DNA of 64,000 nt from Suilimivivens sp964393865. GTDB lineage: Bacteria > Bacillota > Clostridia > Lachnospirales > Lachnospiraceae. This document shows, piece after piece, positions 42,902-51,791 of the stretch. The notes beneath the pieces were generated by a model. That model was not told the origin of the DNA, made no database searches, and was given only the letters and a program-made list of their open reading frames with translations. Where the stretch lies: the NCBI GenBank assembly GCA_964393865.1, contig CAYMUW010000014.1:1-64000 (forward strand), given 5' to 3'. The first letter of the stretch is position 1; each line of letters begins with the position of its first letter. The position numbers were made by a program, and so were the translations under genes.

Positions 42902-45900
42902 TTGATACAACGAAAAGATTATGCAGACGGCCGGAGCAGGCTTTTATTGCTGTTTGGTCAGAAGGCATGTGTCAGAAGAAGGCTTTCCGGCGGTCAGGAG
43001 GGAGAGTATCGGTTCAGCATATTGGCAGAGGAACTGCTGCTTGCACAAAATTTGGAGCTTGTGATTATCCGGCAGGAAGATGTCTATTTCATTGGTGAGG
43101 AAGAGCTAAGCGACCAGCATCCCTTTTATCTGTACACAGCGCAAAAAGAAAAGATACTTTTGATTTTAACGGAGGAGCTGAGGGAAGTTTCCGGGGCAGA
43201 CAGGTTTCTGATTTCCGGGGAGGAGGTCTGCGCAATAGGAAGCGCCTACCCAAACCGCATTTTTTATAGCTATTGCAGTCTGATTAAGCCACGACATGTT
43301 CAAATCGGATACGAGGGTGAGGAGCTTGTAATTTATCCGGCGGAAAATGCCGGCATCTATGTAAACGGGCAGGCACCAGCGGGTAAGACCGGCCTGCAGA
43401 CAGGGGACAGGGTGGATATTTATGGGCTTCATATACTGGTTTTAAAAGGCTTCCTCTTGTGTGTCTGCTATGCAGGAATAAGCCGCCTTTCAGGAAAAGA
43501 GACGGAGCTGCAATTATTCCGTAAAGATACCGCAGGGGACAAGCTGCAATCTGCGGAATGCGTGTATGCCTTCGAGAAAACCCGTCTCATAGAAAGAAAA
43601 TGGGAAAAGGAACAGCTGCTGCATGAGGGGACGGTGGAAATTCTGGTGCCGGCTTCCCGGACAAGGGAAAGAGGCGGACCGCTGATATTAAGTCTGGGTC
43701 CTTCCGTAACCATGGTGATTCCCATGCTTGTGATGGCATGGCTGGGAGCATCCCTGGGGCAGGAAAGCAGCTTTTATCTGCTGTCGGTGGCCATGGGGAT
43801 TTGCAGTGCGGCGCTGGCACTCTTTTGGGGGACGGTTCAATACGGATACCGCAGGCATGAGGGCGGCCGAAATGAGAAGCAGAGAGTTCTGGAATACCGG
43901 GAATATCTTCACAATATGCGAAGCCGACTGAATGCATGTGTGGAGGATAATCGGAGGATATTGGAGCAAAAATATCCTCCGGCAGATGCTTTTCTGGAAA
44001 ATGAAACGCAGCCGCCAAGGGTTTTGTGGAACAGATACAGCCGCCAGAAGGATTTTTTGTTCCTTCGTCTTGGAACGGGAGAAACGGAGTTTCAGATGAA
44101 GGTAGTTCTGGCGCAAAAATCAGACAAAATCCTTCCCGATCTGCTTTTTCAGGAGGGCGAGGGATTGGTCAGAGAGTTTCAAAGAATCAGACAGGTGCCG
44201 GTGGGAGTGGATTTTTCCAGGGTCAGGCAGCTGGGAATTCTGGCCGGTCAGGAAGGAAAAGAGGGCTATGGTGTTTTGTACCAGCTGCTGGTGCAGTTGG
44301 CGGCATGTCACTGCTATACGGAAATGAAGGTGGTATGCTTTTTTGACAGGGAAAAACCTCTGCAAAAAGAATTGGCGGAACAGATCAAATGGATGCCGCA
44401 CAGCTGGTCGCCGGACGGAAAAACCAGATATCTTGCCGGTGATGAAAGGGAAAGTGCACAGATTCTTCCTGTACTGATGACAGAGCTGGAAAGAGGACGG
44501 GAAAAGCAGGGTGACAGTGCACCCTGGCATCTGGTGTTGGTGTTAAATGACAGGCTGGTATCAGGGGAGATGCTGTATCCATATCTGACAGACTGTGAAA
44601 GTGGCTGCCGCATCAGCACGGTGTTTATGAAGGGAACCAGAGCACAGCTTCCTAAGAGCTGCCGCAGTTATCTGGACTGTTGTCAGGAAAAGGAGATGGT
44701 GATTTGTCTGGAAGACAGACTATACAGGCAGAGTATGAATATTGAGCTGCTTTCCAAGGAGCAGGCGGAGCGTTATTTCCGAAGCATTTCAGGATTTCAG
44801 GTGGGGGAAACCGGTATGGAGGAGCTGATACCGGAAAAGATGGATTTTCTGGAATTATATGGCTGCGGCAGGACGGAGGAGCTTTGTATTGCGCAAAGAT
44901 GGAGGAGAAATGATGCCGGAGAGCGGATGAAGGTTCCCATAGGCTGCGGGGCGGGAGGAAATGTTGTCTGTCTGGATATTCACGAAAAGTTTCACGGCCC
45001 GCACGGGTTAATTGCGGGAACAACCGGTTCCGGGAAAAGCGAACTGCTGTTGACATTTCTGCTTTCCATGATGGTGAACTTCTCACCGGAGGATATCAAT
45101 TTTTTTATGATCGATTATAAGGGCGGAGGAACGGGGAATGCGCTGCAAAGCCTTCCTCACTGCGCAGGGATTATATCTAATTTATCAGGAAACCAAATCA
45201 GAAGAGCCATGTCGGCAATCACAAGCGAAAACAGGAGAAGACAGGAGCTGTTGGGGAGATATGGAGTCAATCATATTGATTCCTATACCAGACTTTACAG
45301 AGAGAACAAAGCGGATGAGCCTTTGCCCCACCTGATTTTAGTGGTGGATGAATTTGCACAGCTCAGGAAGGAGGAGCCGGAATTCATGCAGGAGATCATT
45401 TCCTTATCCCAGGTGGGAAGAAGTCTGGGCATACATCTGATTTTAGCCACACAAAAACCGGCAGGAACGGTAGATGACAGAATATGGAGCAATGCCAGAT
45501 TTCATTTATGTCTTAAGGTGCAGGACCGGCAGGACAGCATGGACATGCTTCACAACGGGGATGCTGCGCTTTTAACAGCTCCCGGCCAGTGCTACCTGCA
45601 GATTGGCGGAAATGAGTATTATGCCTTGTTCCAGACTGGATATTGTGGAGGAAGCTATGAGCCCGAGGAGAATCAAAAGGGGAGTACGGCATTGGTGGAA
45701 GGCACCGGCAGGCGTCTGTATCTTCCAAAGCCGGAAAGGCAGCGGCAAAGCCAGCTGGAGGTGATAGCGGCTTACATCAGGCAGACGGCTCAAAAGGAGC
45801 AGAGCATTTGTGCCAAAGCCCTTTGGATGCCGGAGCTTCCGGACAAGGTGCTGCCGGAGGATTTAACGGAACCCAAGTATTCAAAGGAAAACAGGGCTTT

Positions 45901-47401
45901 AAAGGATCATAAGATGTCAAAGGATATTCAGGATTTTAAGGAATGCCGAATTCCTCTGGGACTGTGTGATGATCCAGAAAATCAAAGACAGTTTCCATTG
46001 ATCTATGACCCGGTTCAAATGGGGCATCTGGTTGTCTGCGGCGGGCCTTTATCGGGAAAAAGCAATTTGCTTCAGTTGATATTGCTGCAGCTGCTGGCAG
46101 CTTATTCGCCAGAGCAGGCCAGGGTTCTGGGGGTGGATATGAGTCAGGGCAACATGGAAGGCTTTGGGGATATGCCGGGTATGCTGGGGATATTACAGAA
46201 AAAGGAAGGGAAGGATATTTTCTTTTATCATCTGGACAGGCTCTTTCGGGAAAGGAAAAATGATAAGCGTATCCGCAGGGAAGGAAGCACTCTGCCTATG
46301 ATCTTTCTGATCATTGATAATACCGCCTCCCTGTTAAAGGAGCTGGAGGAAAAGCAGCTGGAGCTTTTATGGAAGCTGGCAGCCGAGGGAATGGGATATG
46401 GCATTTATCTGATCCTTTCCGCTTCCTCAGCAACGGAAATACCGGGGAGAATATATGAAAAAATTAAAATGACACTGGCATTGGAAATGAGCGATCGATT
46501 TGCTTACGGAGATATCCTGAGACAGTATGCGCTTCCGGTTCTTCCGAAGGAAAGCACAAAGGGAAGAGGGCTGTGCAGGGTGGATGGACGGATTTTAGAA
46601 TTTCAGGCCGCGGTTTGTATGGATAAGGAGGATATATGCCACAGAATAAAATCTGCAAAAACGGCGGAGAAAGCAAGTGGAGGACTTGCGGCGTTTCCAA
46701 GAATACCCGAAAAGCCGGAGTACAGCATTATGAAACAGGAATATCAATGGAAGGAAAATCATATCCCTCTGGGGTATTCTCTCTCCACCGGGCGGATTCG
46801 TGATCTGGATATATGCAGGCATCCCTGTTTTCTGGTATCCGATGCAGGAGGAAGAAAGGGCAGAAAATTCCTGGAGGATATGGCGGAGAGTCTGCTGTTT
46901 CTGGGAAAGAAGGTGGTATGGCTGGATGAAAACGGCAGCGCAGCAAGGCTGACGGAAAAAGAGGGATTTGTTTGTGTCCGGCAGAATGAGGAGATTTGCT
47001 CTTATCATCAAAATGCCGATACGAAGGCCTGCTTTTTAATCCCCGATTTGCGAAGCTTTGTGGAGCGGATTGACGGAATGGATTCAATGCGGCAGGACAG
47101 GGTGGCGTTCTGGAAAGGTTTAGCCATGGGAAAGGAAAAGAATGGGTTTCTGACCGGAAGTTATGATCCGATTCGGGACGGTTATCTGTTGGCGGAAGAC
47201 TTTTTCAGGGCTCTTGCTGACGGACAGGTGGGCATTCATCTGGGAGGAAACGGAGCCGCACAGAGAGTATTTGCCTTTGATGATCTGGGCTATGCCAGAC
47301 TAAACCGGCCGGAGGCGGAGAATACCGGATACTGGAAGGAGGGCCCCGCGGCGCAGACACAGAGGCTGTTGATACCGGGAATAAGGGAGGAAGAACTATG
47401 A
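42902..47401 (+). CDS. essC: Type VII secretion system FtsK/SpoIIIE-type ATPase EssC
   Basis: AGGAGG five bases upstream marks the TTG at 42902. The 1499-residue protein has an N-terminal FHA-like region (about 100-185, with GIYVNGQAPAG and LQTGDRVDIYGLHILVLKG) and two membrane helices (about 260-312). Three FtsK-type ATPase modules follow. D1 (about 700) has a full Walker A, GTTGSGKSE, and Walker B LILVVDEFAQL. D2 has GGPLSGKS (about 1048) and a weaker Walker B, IIDN. D3 is degenerate (SDAGGRKGRK, about 1312). This is the EssC motor that exports WXG100 proteins. It overlaps the yukD-like gene by four bases and heads a collinear block of seven further genes. Confidence 0.93.
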   Translation: MIQRKDYADGRSRLLLLFGQKACVRRRLSGGQEGEYRFSILAEELLLAQNLELVIIRQEDVYFIGEEELSDQHPFYLYTAQKEKILLILTEELREVSGADRFLISGEEVCAIGSAYPNRIFYSYCSLIKPRHVQIGYEGEELVIYPAENAGIYVNGQAPAGKTGLQTGDRVDIYGLHILVLKGFLLCVCYAGISRLSGKETELQLFRKDTAGDKLQSAECVYAFEKTRLIERKWEKEQLLHEGTVEILVPASRTRERGGPLILSLGPSVTMVIPMLVMAWLGASLGQESSFYLLSVAMGICSAALALFWGTVQYGYRRHEGGRNEKQRVLEYREYLHNMRSRLNACVEDNRRILEQKYPPADAFLENETQPPRVLWNRYSRQKDFLFLRLGTGETEFQMKVVLAQKSDKILPDLLFQEGEGLVREFQRIRQVPVGVDFSRVRQLGILAGQEGKEGYGVLYQLLVQLAACHCYTEMKVVCFFDREKPLQKELAEQIKWMPHSWSPDGKTRYLAGDERESAQILPVLMTELERGREKQGDSAPWHLVLVLNDRLVSGEMLYPYLTDCESGCRISTVFMKGTRAQLPKSCRSYLDCCQEKEMVICLEDRLYRQSMNIELLSKEQAERYFRSISGFQVGETGMEELIPEKMDFLELYGCGRTEELCIAQRWRRNDAGERMKVPIGCGAGGNVVCLDIHEKFHGPHGLIAGTTGSGKSELLLTFLLSMMVNFSPEDINFFMIDYKGGGTGNALQSLPHCAGIISNLSGNQIRRAMSAITSENRRRQELLGRYGVNHIDSYTRLYRENKADEPLPHLILVVDEFAQLRKEEPEFMQEIISLSQVGRSLGIHLILATQKPAGTVDDRIWSNARFHLCLKVQDRQDSMDMLHNGDAALLTAPGQCYLQIGGNEYYALFQTGYCGGSYEPEENQKGSTALVEGTGRRLYLPKPERQRQSQLEVIAAYIRQTAQKEQSICAKALWMPELPDKVLPEDLTEPKYSKENRALKDHKMSKDIQDFKECRIPLGLCDDPENQRQFPLIYDPVQMGHLVVCGGPLSGKSNLLQLILLQLLAAYSPEQARVLGVDMSQGNMEGFGDMPGMLGILQKKEGKDIFFYHLDRLFRERKNDKRIRREGSTLPMIFLIIDNTASLLKELEEKQLELLWKLAAEGMGYGIYLILSASSATEIPGRIYEKIKMTLALEMSDRFAYGDILRQYALPVLPKESTKGRGLCRVDGRILEFQAAVCMDKEDICHRIKSAKTAEKASGGLAAFPRIPEKPEYSIMKQEYQWKENHIPLGYSLSTGRIRDLDICRHPCFLVSDAGGRKGRKFLEDMAESLLFLGKKVVWLDENGSAARLTEKEGFVCVRQNEEICSYHQNADTKACFLIPDLRSFVERIDGMDSMRQDRVAFWKGLAMGKEKNGFLTGSYDPIRDGYLLAEDFFRALADGQVGIHLGGNGAAQRVFAFDDLGYARLNRPEAENTGYWKEGPAAQTQRLLIPGIREEEL

Positions 47402-47643
47402 TGCATGTAGAGGTGCAGGTACTCATGCTGGATGCGGGGTATGAGTTTGAGGTGGATGAAGAAAACTGCGTCAGCGTTTTAATCAGTGAAATCATCTCCC
47501 TGATAGAGCAAAAGGAAAAGGTCAAATACATAAAAAGAGAGAAAGCCTGTCTTTATTCATGGGAGCAGGAATGCATTTTAAATGGGGAAGAGAGCCTGGG
47601 TAGACAAAGAGTGAAAAACGGAGATCAATTGCTTTTGCTGTGA
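47398..47643 (+). CDS. YukD/EsaB-like ubiquitin-fold protein
   Basis: The 81-residue protein overlaps essC by ATGA. It reads as a small ubiquitin-like fold: MHVEVQVLMLDAGYEFEVDE, a central helix (ISEIISLIEQKEKV), and the last strand NGDQLLLL after GEESLGRQRVKNG. YukD/EsaB proteins are constant partners of T7SSb loci with a regulatory role. Similarity is at the level of fold and position rather than strong sequence. Confidence 0.75.
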   Translation: MMHVEVQVLMLDAGYEFEVDEENCVSVLISEIISLIEQKEKVKYIKREKACLYSWEQECILNGEESLGRQRVKNGDQLLLL

Positions 47644-47660
47644 GAGAAGGAGGATAAAGG

Positions 47661-47966
47661 ATGGCAGCCGGACAAATATGCTTTTATGGGGAGGAGGTCA
47701 GCAGCCGGGTGGAGCGGATTGAGGAAAACCTTACCGGTATTTTGGATCAGCTGGATATTTTGGAGACAGAGGCGGAAGGGCTTTCGGTATGGTGGGAAGG
47801 GGCGGCATATACGAAATGGAAGGATACGCTGGTTAAGCAGGAGGCGGATGTGGCGGTAAGCGTAAGGGGAATGAATGTAGTGATTGGAGCAGTGGTGGAG
47901 CTGGCAGGCAGCCTTTGGGCAGCTGAGAAGAAAAACAGGGAGCTGGTAGAACAGCATCTTGACTAA
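47661..47966 (+). CDS. WXG100-like small helical protein (1 of 5)
   Basis: GAAGGAGG lies upstream of the ATG. The 101-residue protein is a helical hairpin with VWWEGAAYTKW (WEG at residues 45-47) at the turn, the hallmark of WXG100/Esx proteins. It lacks the C-terminal YxxxD/E signal of other members, ending KKNRELVEQHLD, so it may be a partner rather than a lead substrate. It lies 17 bases after the yukD-like gene. Confidence 0.8.
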   Translation: MAAGQICFYGEEVSSRVERIEENLTGILDQLDILETEAEGLSVWWEGAAYTKWKDTLVKQEADVAVSVRGMNVVIGAVVELAGSLWAAEKKNRELVEQHLD

Positions 47967-47993
47967 TGACTTTAGAACATGGAAAGGAGCAGC

Positions 47994-48290
47994 ATGGAGG
48001 GAGGCATAAAGGTTACTACCGAACAGTTGAAGGAGAAAAGCGGAGAATGGGCAGGGCTGGTGAAACAGACGGAGAGAATGCTTTTGGACGCAAAAGGGGA
48101 AATGGAGCGTTTGGAGGGCTGTTTTGCGGCGGAGGCTTTGTCCATGCTTCAAAAAGCATTTTGCCAGCAGGCGGAAACCGGAATAAGGCAGATAGGGCTT
48201 ATCAGGGAGCAGATCGGAAATCTGCTGCCGATAGCGGCGGGCTATGAGGAGGCGGAAGCGGCAAATGAAAACAGCATCCCAAAGAATTGA
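47994..48290 (+). CDS. WXG100-like protein lacking the Trp (2 of 5)
   Basis: AAAGGAG directly before the ATG at 47994 fixes this start; an upstream ATG at 47979 overlaps that ribosome site. The 98-residue protein begins MEGGIKVTTEQLKEKSGEWA, very like the start of the fifth member. It has LEG (residues 40-42) where the family has WxG, and ends with YEEAEAAN, which fits the YxxxE secretion tag. It overlaps the next gene by 26 bases. Confidence 0.75.
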   Translation: MEGGIKVTTEQLKEKSGEWAGLVKQTERMLLDAKGEMERLEGCFAAEALSMLQKAFCQQAETGIRQIGLIREQIGNLLPIAAGYEEAEAANENSIPKN

Positions 48291-48579
48291 AATATGTTTT
48301 AAGCAGACCATGGAGCTGGCAGAACGGCTCCGGCTGCTGGCTGAAGAGGTAAAAAGCATTACCCGGCAGGATATTCCGGCTGTCGGAACCATTACCAAAA
48401 GAGGGTGGAGCAGCGAGTGCGCAGATTGTCTGGTTAAAAAGGAATTGGCAATAGGCAGCCGGTTGTGGGAGGAGGGAGAGGAACTGAAAAAGCTGGCGGG
48501 AGAGCTGGAGGAGCAGGCCAGGGAAATGTATTTGGCGGAAACAATCAATGCAGCACTTGCCGCAACAAGAATTTATTAA
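48265..48579 (+). CDS. WXG100-like protein, divergent (3 of 5)
   Basis: The ATG at 48265 follows GAGGAGGCGG inside the end of the previous gene. The 104-residue protein is helical. Its turn reads KRGWSSECADCL, with Trp48 followed by Ser-Ser in place of x-Gly, and two Cys follow. The end is ARMYLAE-like (REMYLAETINAA), a loose match to the export tag. It could be a heterodimer partner or a substrate-specific chaperone. Confidence 0.65.
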   Translation: MKTASQRIEICFKQTMELAERLRLLAEEVKSITRQDIPAVGTITKRGWSSECADCLVKKELAIGSRLWEEGEELKKLAGELEEQAREMYLAETINAALAATRIY

Positions 48580-48623
48580 GTGAACAGGTCACAATAGGCC
48601 AACAGAAAGAAAGGAGAAATGAT

Positions 48624-48923
48624 ATGGCATTTTTTCAGGTAACATCATCGGAACTCAGAAATAAGGCAGCACGCCTTCAGGAGTTGAATGCGCAGTTTAA
48701 GGCTAAGGCAGAGGAGCTTTCGGACAGAGAGACCTCTCTATGCGGTATGTGGGAAGGAGAGGCGCAAAGCACCTTTCATCAGGCATTTTTGCGCGACAGA
48801 CAGCAGATGGATGCTTTTTATCAGCTGATCGGGCAGTATGTCCAGGCGCTTTTGGAAATTGCTCTTCGCTATGAGCAGGCTGAGGCAAAAAACAGAGAAA
48901 TTGCAGCAGCAAGAAAATATTAG
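48624..48923 (+). CDS. WXG100 family protein (4 of 5)
   Basis: AAAGGAG seven bases before the ATG at 48624 fixes the start. The 99-residue protein has the helix-turn-helix form with CGMWEGEAQSTF (WEG at residues 43-45) and a C-terminal YEQAEAKNREI (YxxxE). It is a likely secreted Esx-type substrate. Confidence 0.88.
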   Translation: MAFFQVTSSELRNKAARLQELNAQFKAKAEELSDRETSLCGMWEGEAQSTFHQAFLRDRQQMDAFYQLIGQYVQALLEIALRYEQAEAKNREIAAARKY

Positions 48924-48965
48924 CAGGAAAAACAGGAACGAGAAGATCTCGGAAAGGAGAAAAAT

Positions 48966-49280
48966 ATGGAAGGTATATTAAAGGTTACACCGGAAAAGCT
49001 GATTCAGACGTCAGGAGAGTTTGCAGCCACAGGGGGACAGATGAAAAATCTTACGGGAGAAATGATGTCGCTGGTACAGGACATGAAGGGCGTATGGCAG
49101 GGAGAGGCGGCAGCCGCATACAGCAGTAAATTCAATTCCCTTCAAACGGATATGGACAAGCTTTGCCGCATGGTGCAGGAGCATGTAGATGATTTGCAGG
49201 AAATGGCAGCTCATTATCAGCAGGCAGAGCTGGGAAATTCCGATCAAAGCAGCGGCTTAAATTCCAATGTAGTGGTTTAG
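48966..49280 (+). CDS. WXG100 family protein, EsxA-like (5 of 5)
   Basis: GGAAAGGAG precedes the ATG. This is the most canonical member: 104 residues, MEGILKVTPEKLIQTSGEF, KGVWQGEAAAAYSSKF (WQG at residues 44-46), and C-terminal HYQQAELGN (YxxxE). It should form a helical-hairpin dimer and be the general exported substrate of the EssC machine. It lies 21 bases before the GHSKGG hydrolase. Confidence 0.92.
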   Translation: MEGILKVTPEKLIQTSGEFAATGGQMKNLTGEMMSLVQDMKGVWQGEAAAAYSSKFNSLQTDMDKLCRMVQEHVDDLQEMAAHYQQAELGNSDQSSGLNSNVVV

Positions 49281-49301
49281 GCAAAAGGCAGGTGGCAGCA
49301 G

Positions 49302-50720
49302 GTGGAACAAATCTCTGAGGCAGAGATCAGTATGATATTGGATACCTATATGTATCTGAATTACAGCGGGGCAGAGGACGGGGCAACACTTTCCGAGATT
49401 TTAAGCGGGCTGGAGGAGCTTCCCGATTACAGGGAAGGCGGAAGTCATTACGGGGAATATGTGATTCTGAAACAGGCGGCGGAAAACGAAGCGGTAGGAA
49501 ATCTTGTTATCGGATGTCAAAGTGCCAACATGGGATATGATTCCGGCACTGCCGCCTGTACCTTTTCAACGCAGGATCAAAGCACGGTATATGTGGTTTA
49601 CCGAGGAACGGGAGACGGGGAATGGCCGGACAACGGCATCGGAATGAGCCGGGAAGAGACCATACAGCAAAAACAGGCGCTTAAGTACTTCGATCAGTTG
49701 GTAGAAACCATGGAGATTGGAGATACCCAGAGGCTGGTCGTTACAGGGCACTCCAAGGGAGGGAATAAATCCCAATATGTGACCATGGAAAGTCGGTATT
49801 CCGAGCTGATAGATGTCTGTTACTCTGTAGACGGGCAAGGGTTTTCGCCGGAAGCAATTGACAGATGGAAGCAAATATACGGGGAGGAGTATGAAAAGCG
49901 AACAGGAAAGCTTCGGGGGATTTATGGTGAAAATGATTATGTCAGTGCTCTTGGAATTGGCATCATAGCAGAAGAAAACATTCGATATGTGAAAACAGTA
50001 GTGGAACAGGGCAATTTTGCCGGGTATCATGATATTAAGTACCTGTTTGCCCGGCAAATATATGACCCGGAAACGGGAAACACCGCTATTTCCTTTCAAG
50101 GCAGAAAAAATCATTATGCAAAAGGCAGGGGAGAACTGGGAAATTATGCCGCAGCTCTTTCAGGCGCTGTTATGGCGATGCCGGCGGGGGCAAGAGACGG
50201 TTGTGCTGCCGTGGTCATGCAGATCATGGAAGCTCTGCAGGGCTCAAAAACCGGAATCAACGGTGAAAAGCTAAAGCTTTCCGATTGCCTGGATTTTGTA
50301 CTGATGGGGATTCCGACCGTGAAAAGCAGTTTGCTTCTGGGGGAAGAGGGAAGGAGCCTGTTGAAGGCGTTGACCGCAAAGAAGAATCTTTCTCAAACGG
50401 TTCCCAAGGAGCTGTATTTGGAGGTAAATCCGGAATGGCTTTTGGACTGTGGACAGAGATTGGAGGAGACGGCAGCTAAGACTGCAGAGCTGAAGGAGCA
50501 GATCGCACAGGCAGCGGAAAACATTCCCGTTTATTTAAAAGGAAGTGTGGGGCTGTACCGAAAGATGAAGCTGGCAGCGGGAATCATCGGGAAATTGGAA
50601 AAGCAGCTTTACGATACGGTACAAATATATGAGCAAATAGAAGCGGCGTATAGGAAATGGGAAGAGGATGCCATAGAAACAGCAGTATGTGCAATTGATT
50701 TTTCAGGAAAGATTGAGTAA
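49302..50720 (+). CDS. GHSKGG hydrolase with C-terminal helical tail; candidate T7SS effector
   Basis: The start (GTG 49302, AGGTGGCAGCAG upstream) is moderately supported. Residues 1-270 form an alpha/beta-hydrolase related to DUF2974/DUF6792: VYVVYRGTGDGEWPDN, RLVVTGHSKGGNKSQYVTM (Ser in GHSKGG), and VDGQGFSPEAI. The last 100 residues are a long amphipathic helical region (LEETAAKTAELKEQIAQAAE, KLAAGIIGKLEKQLYDTVQI) like the export domains of LXG proteins, but at the C-terminus. It has no signal peptide. Being the last gene of the EssC block, it is best read as a secreted lipase or esterase effector. No immunity gene was recognised next to it. Confidence 0.75.
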   Translation: MEQISEAEISMILDTYMYLNYSGAEDGATLSEILSGLEELPDYREGGSHYGEYVILKQAAENEAVGNLVIGCQSANMGYDSGTAACTFSTQDQSTVYVVYRGTGDGEWPDNGIGMSREETIQQKQALKYFDQLVETMEIGDTQRLVVTGHSKGGNKSQYVTMESRYSELIDVCYSVDGQGFSPEAIDRWKQIYGEEYEKRTGKLRGIYGENDYVSALGIGIIAEENIRYVKTVVEQGNFAGYHDIKYLFARQIYDPETGNTAISFQGRKNHYAKGRGELGNYAAALSGAVMAMPAGARDGCAAVVMQIMEALQGSKTGINGEKLKLSDCLDFVLMGIPTVKSSLLLGEEGRSLLKALTAKKNLSQTVPKELYLEVNPEWLLDCGQRLEETAAKTAELKEQIAQAAENIPVYLKGSVGLYRKMKLAAGIIGKLEKQLYDTVQIYEQIEAAYRKWEEDAIETAVCAIDFSGKIE

Positions 50721-50755
50721 GATAGTGTAAAACAGAAAGAAAAAGGAGGCACATT

Positions 50756-51643
50756 ATGGAAGAGAGACGACCGGGAAATTCCGACCAGATTACCAGAGAT
50801 TATTTTGATTCACTGCTTTTGGAAATGCGGCATTTGGATGGTGTGATGCCGGACACCACCTTTCAACTATACGGCGAGACATTCACCACTCCCATCATGA
50901 TGGCAGCGTTATCCCATTTAAATAATATTCATGATAAAGGAATGGTGGAAATGGCCAGAGGAGCTGCCCTTGCCGGTGCGGTGAACTGGGCAGGGATGGG
51001 AGAAAAGGACGAGCTGGAGGAGATTACGGCCACTGGAGCAAGAACGATTAAGATTATTAAGCCGTATGCGGATAATGATATGGTGTTTGACCGGATCGCC
51101 CATGCGGAAAAGTGCGGCGTGATGGCGGTGGGAATGGATATTGACCATGCGTTTAACGGAAAAGGAGAGTACGACAAGGTTTTAGGCTATGATATGGCGC
51201 CCAAAGGCATGGAGGAAATTCGAAGCTTTGTGGAAGCAACCTCCCTGCCCTTTGTAGTGAAAGGGGTGCTTAGCAGTCAGGATGCTTATAAATGCCTGAA
51301 AGCAGGAGTCAGGGGAATTGTGGTGTCCCATCATCATGGTATTATGGACTATGCGGTTCCGCCCCTTATGGTGCTGCCGGAGATTGTCAAAGTGATAGAC
51401 GGACAAATCCCCATTTTTGTGGACTGTGGAATATTAAGCGGAATGGATGCTTTTAAAGCGCTGGCACTGGGGGCAACAGCGGTATCCGCAGGACGGGTGA
51501 TTATGAAGCCGTTGGGAGAAAAGGGAGCTCAGGGAGTGAAGGAGCAAATTCTTCAAATGAACGCCGAATTAAAGGGCGTAATGGCCAGAACAGGGTGCCC
51601 GGATTTGAAACAAATAGACGCTTCCGTCATATGGCACAGGTAG
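50756..51643 (+). CDS. FMN-dependent alpha-hydroxy-acid dehydrogenase family protein
   Basis: AAAGGAGG precedes the ATG. The 295-residue protein is a TIM barrel of the lactate-oxidase/glycolate-oxidase family, without the N-terminal extension seen in full-length members. It has TTPIMMAALSHLNN, LPFVVKGVLSSQDAYKCLKAG and a catalytic segment GIVVSHHHGIMDYA, where the family has S-N-H-G-G-R-Q; here the His remains but the Arg does not. DCGILSGMDAFKALALGATA and VSAGRVIM form the FMN phosphate site. The altered active site leaves the substrate uncertain. It is separated from the T7SS block by 35 bases. Confidence 0.8.
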   Translation: MEERRPGNSDQITRDYFDSLLLEMRHLDGVMPDTTFQLYGETFTTPIMMAALSHLNNIHDKGMVEMARGAALAGAVNWAGMGEKDELEEITATGARTIKIIKPYADNDMVFDRIAHAEKCGVMAVGMDIDHAFNGKGEYDKVLGYDMAPKGMEEIRSFVEATSLPFVVKGVLSSQDAYKCLKAGVRGIVVSHHHGIMDYAVPPLMVLPEIVKVIDGQIPIFVDCGILSGMDAFKALALGATAVSAGRVIMKPLGEKGAQGVKEQILQMNAELKGVMARTGCPDLKQIDASVIWHR

Positions 51644-51790
51644 AAAAATGCTGTAATTATATCGAAGCATTCTTTAAGCGCAAGCTGCTGGGCTTGCGCT
51701 TTTCAAGTGCGAGAAAAATGCTGTAATCGTATTGTGATATTAAGAAGAATGCGAAGCATTCTTTAAGCGCAAGCTGCTGGGCTTGCGCTT
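51642..51790 (+). repeat. Duplicated terminator region
   Basis: A 39-bp sequence occurs at 51663-51701 and 51752-51790, and a 16-bp sequence before it at 51642-51657 and 51712-51727. Each 39-mer holds the hairpin AAGCGCAAG / CTTGCGCTT; the first copy is followed by TTTC. They sit between the FMN gene and the convergent araC gene, whose end abuts the second copy. Confidence 0.85.
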
Positions 51791-51791
51791 G

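Noticed and set aside
47625..48548. 307-codon minus-strand frame across the WXG100 genes
   Set aside because: It is opposite four small genes with proper ribosome sites and WXG motifs; its translation is low-complexity Ser/Leu/Arg sequence.
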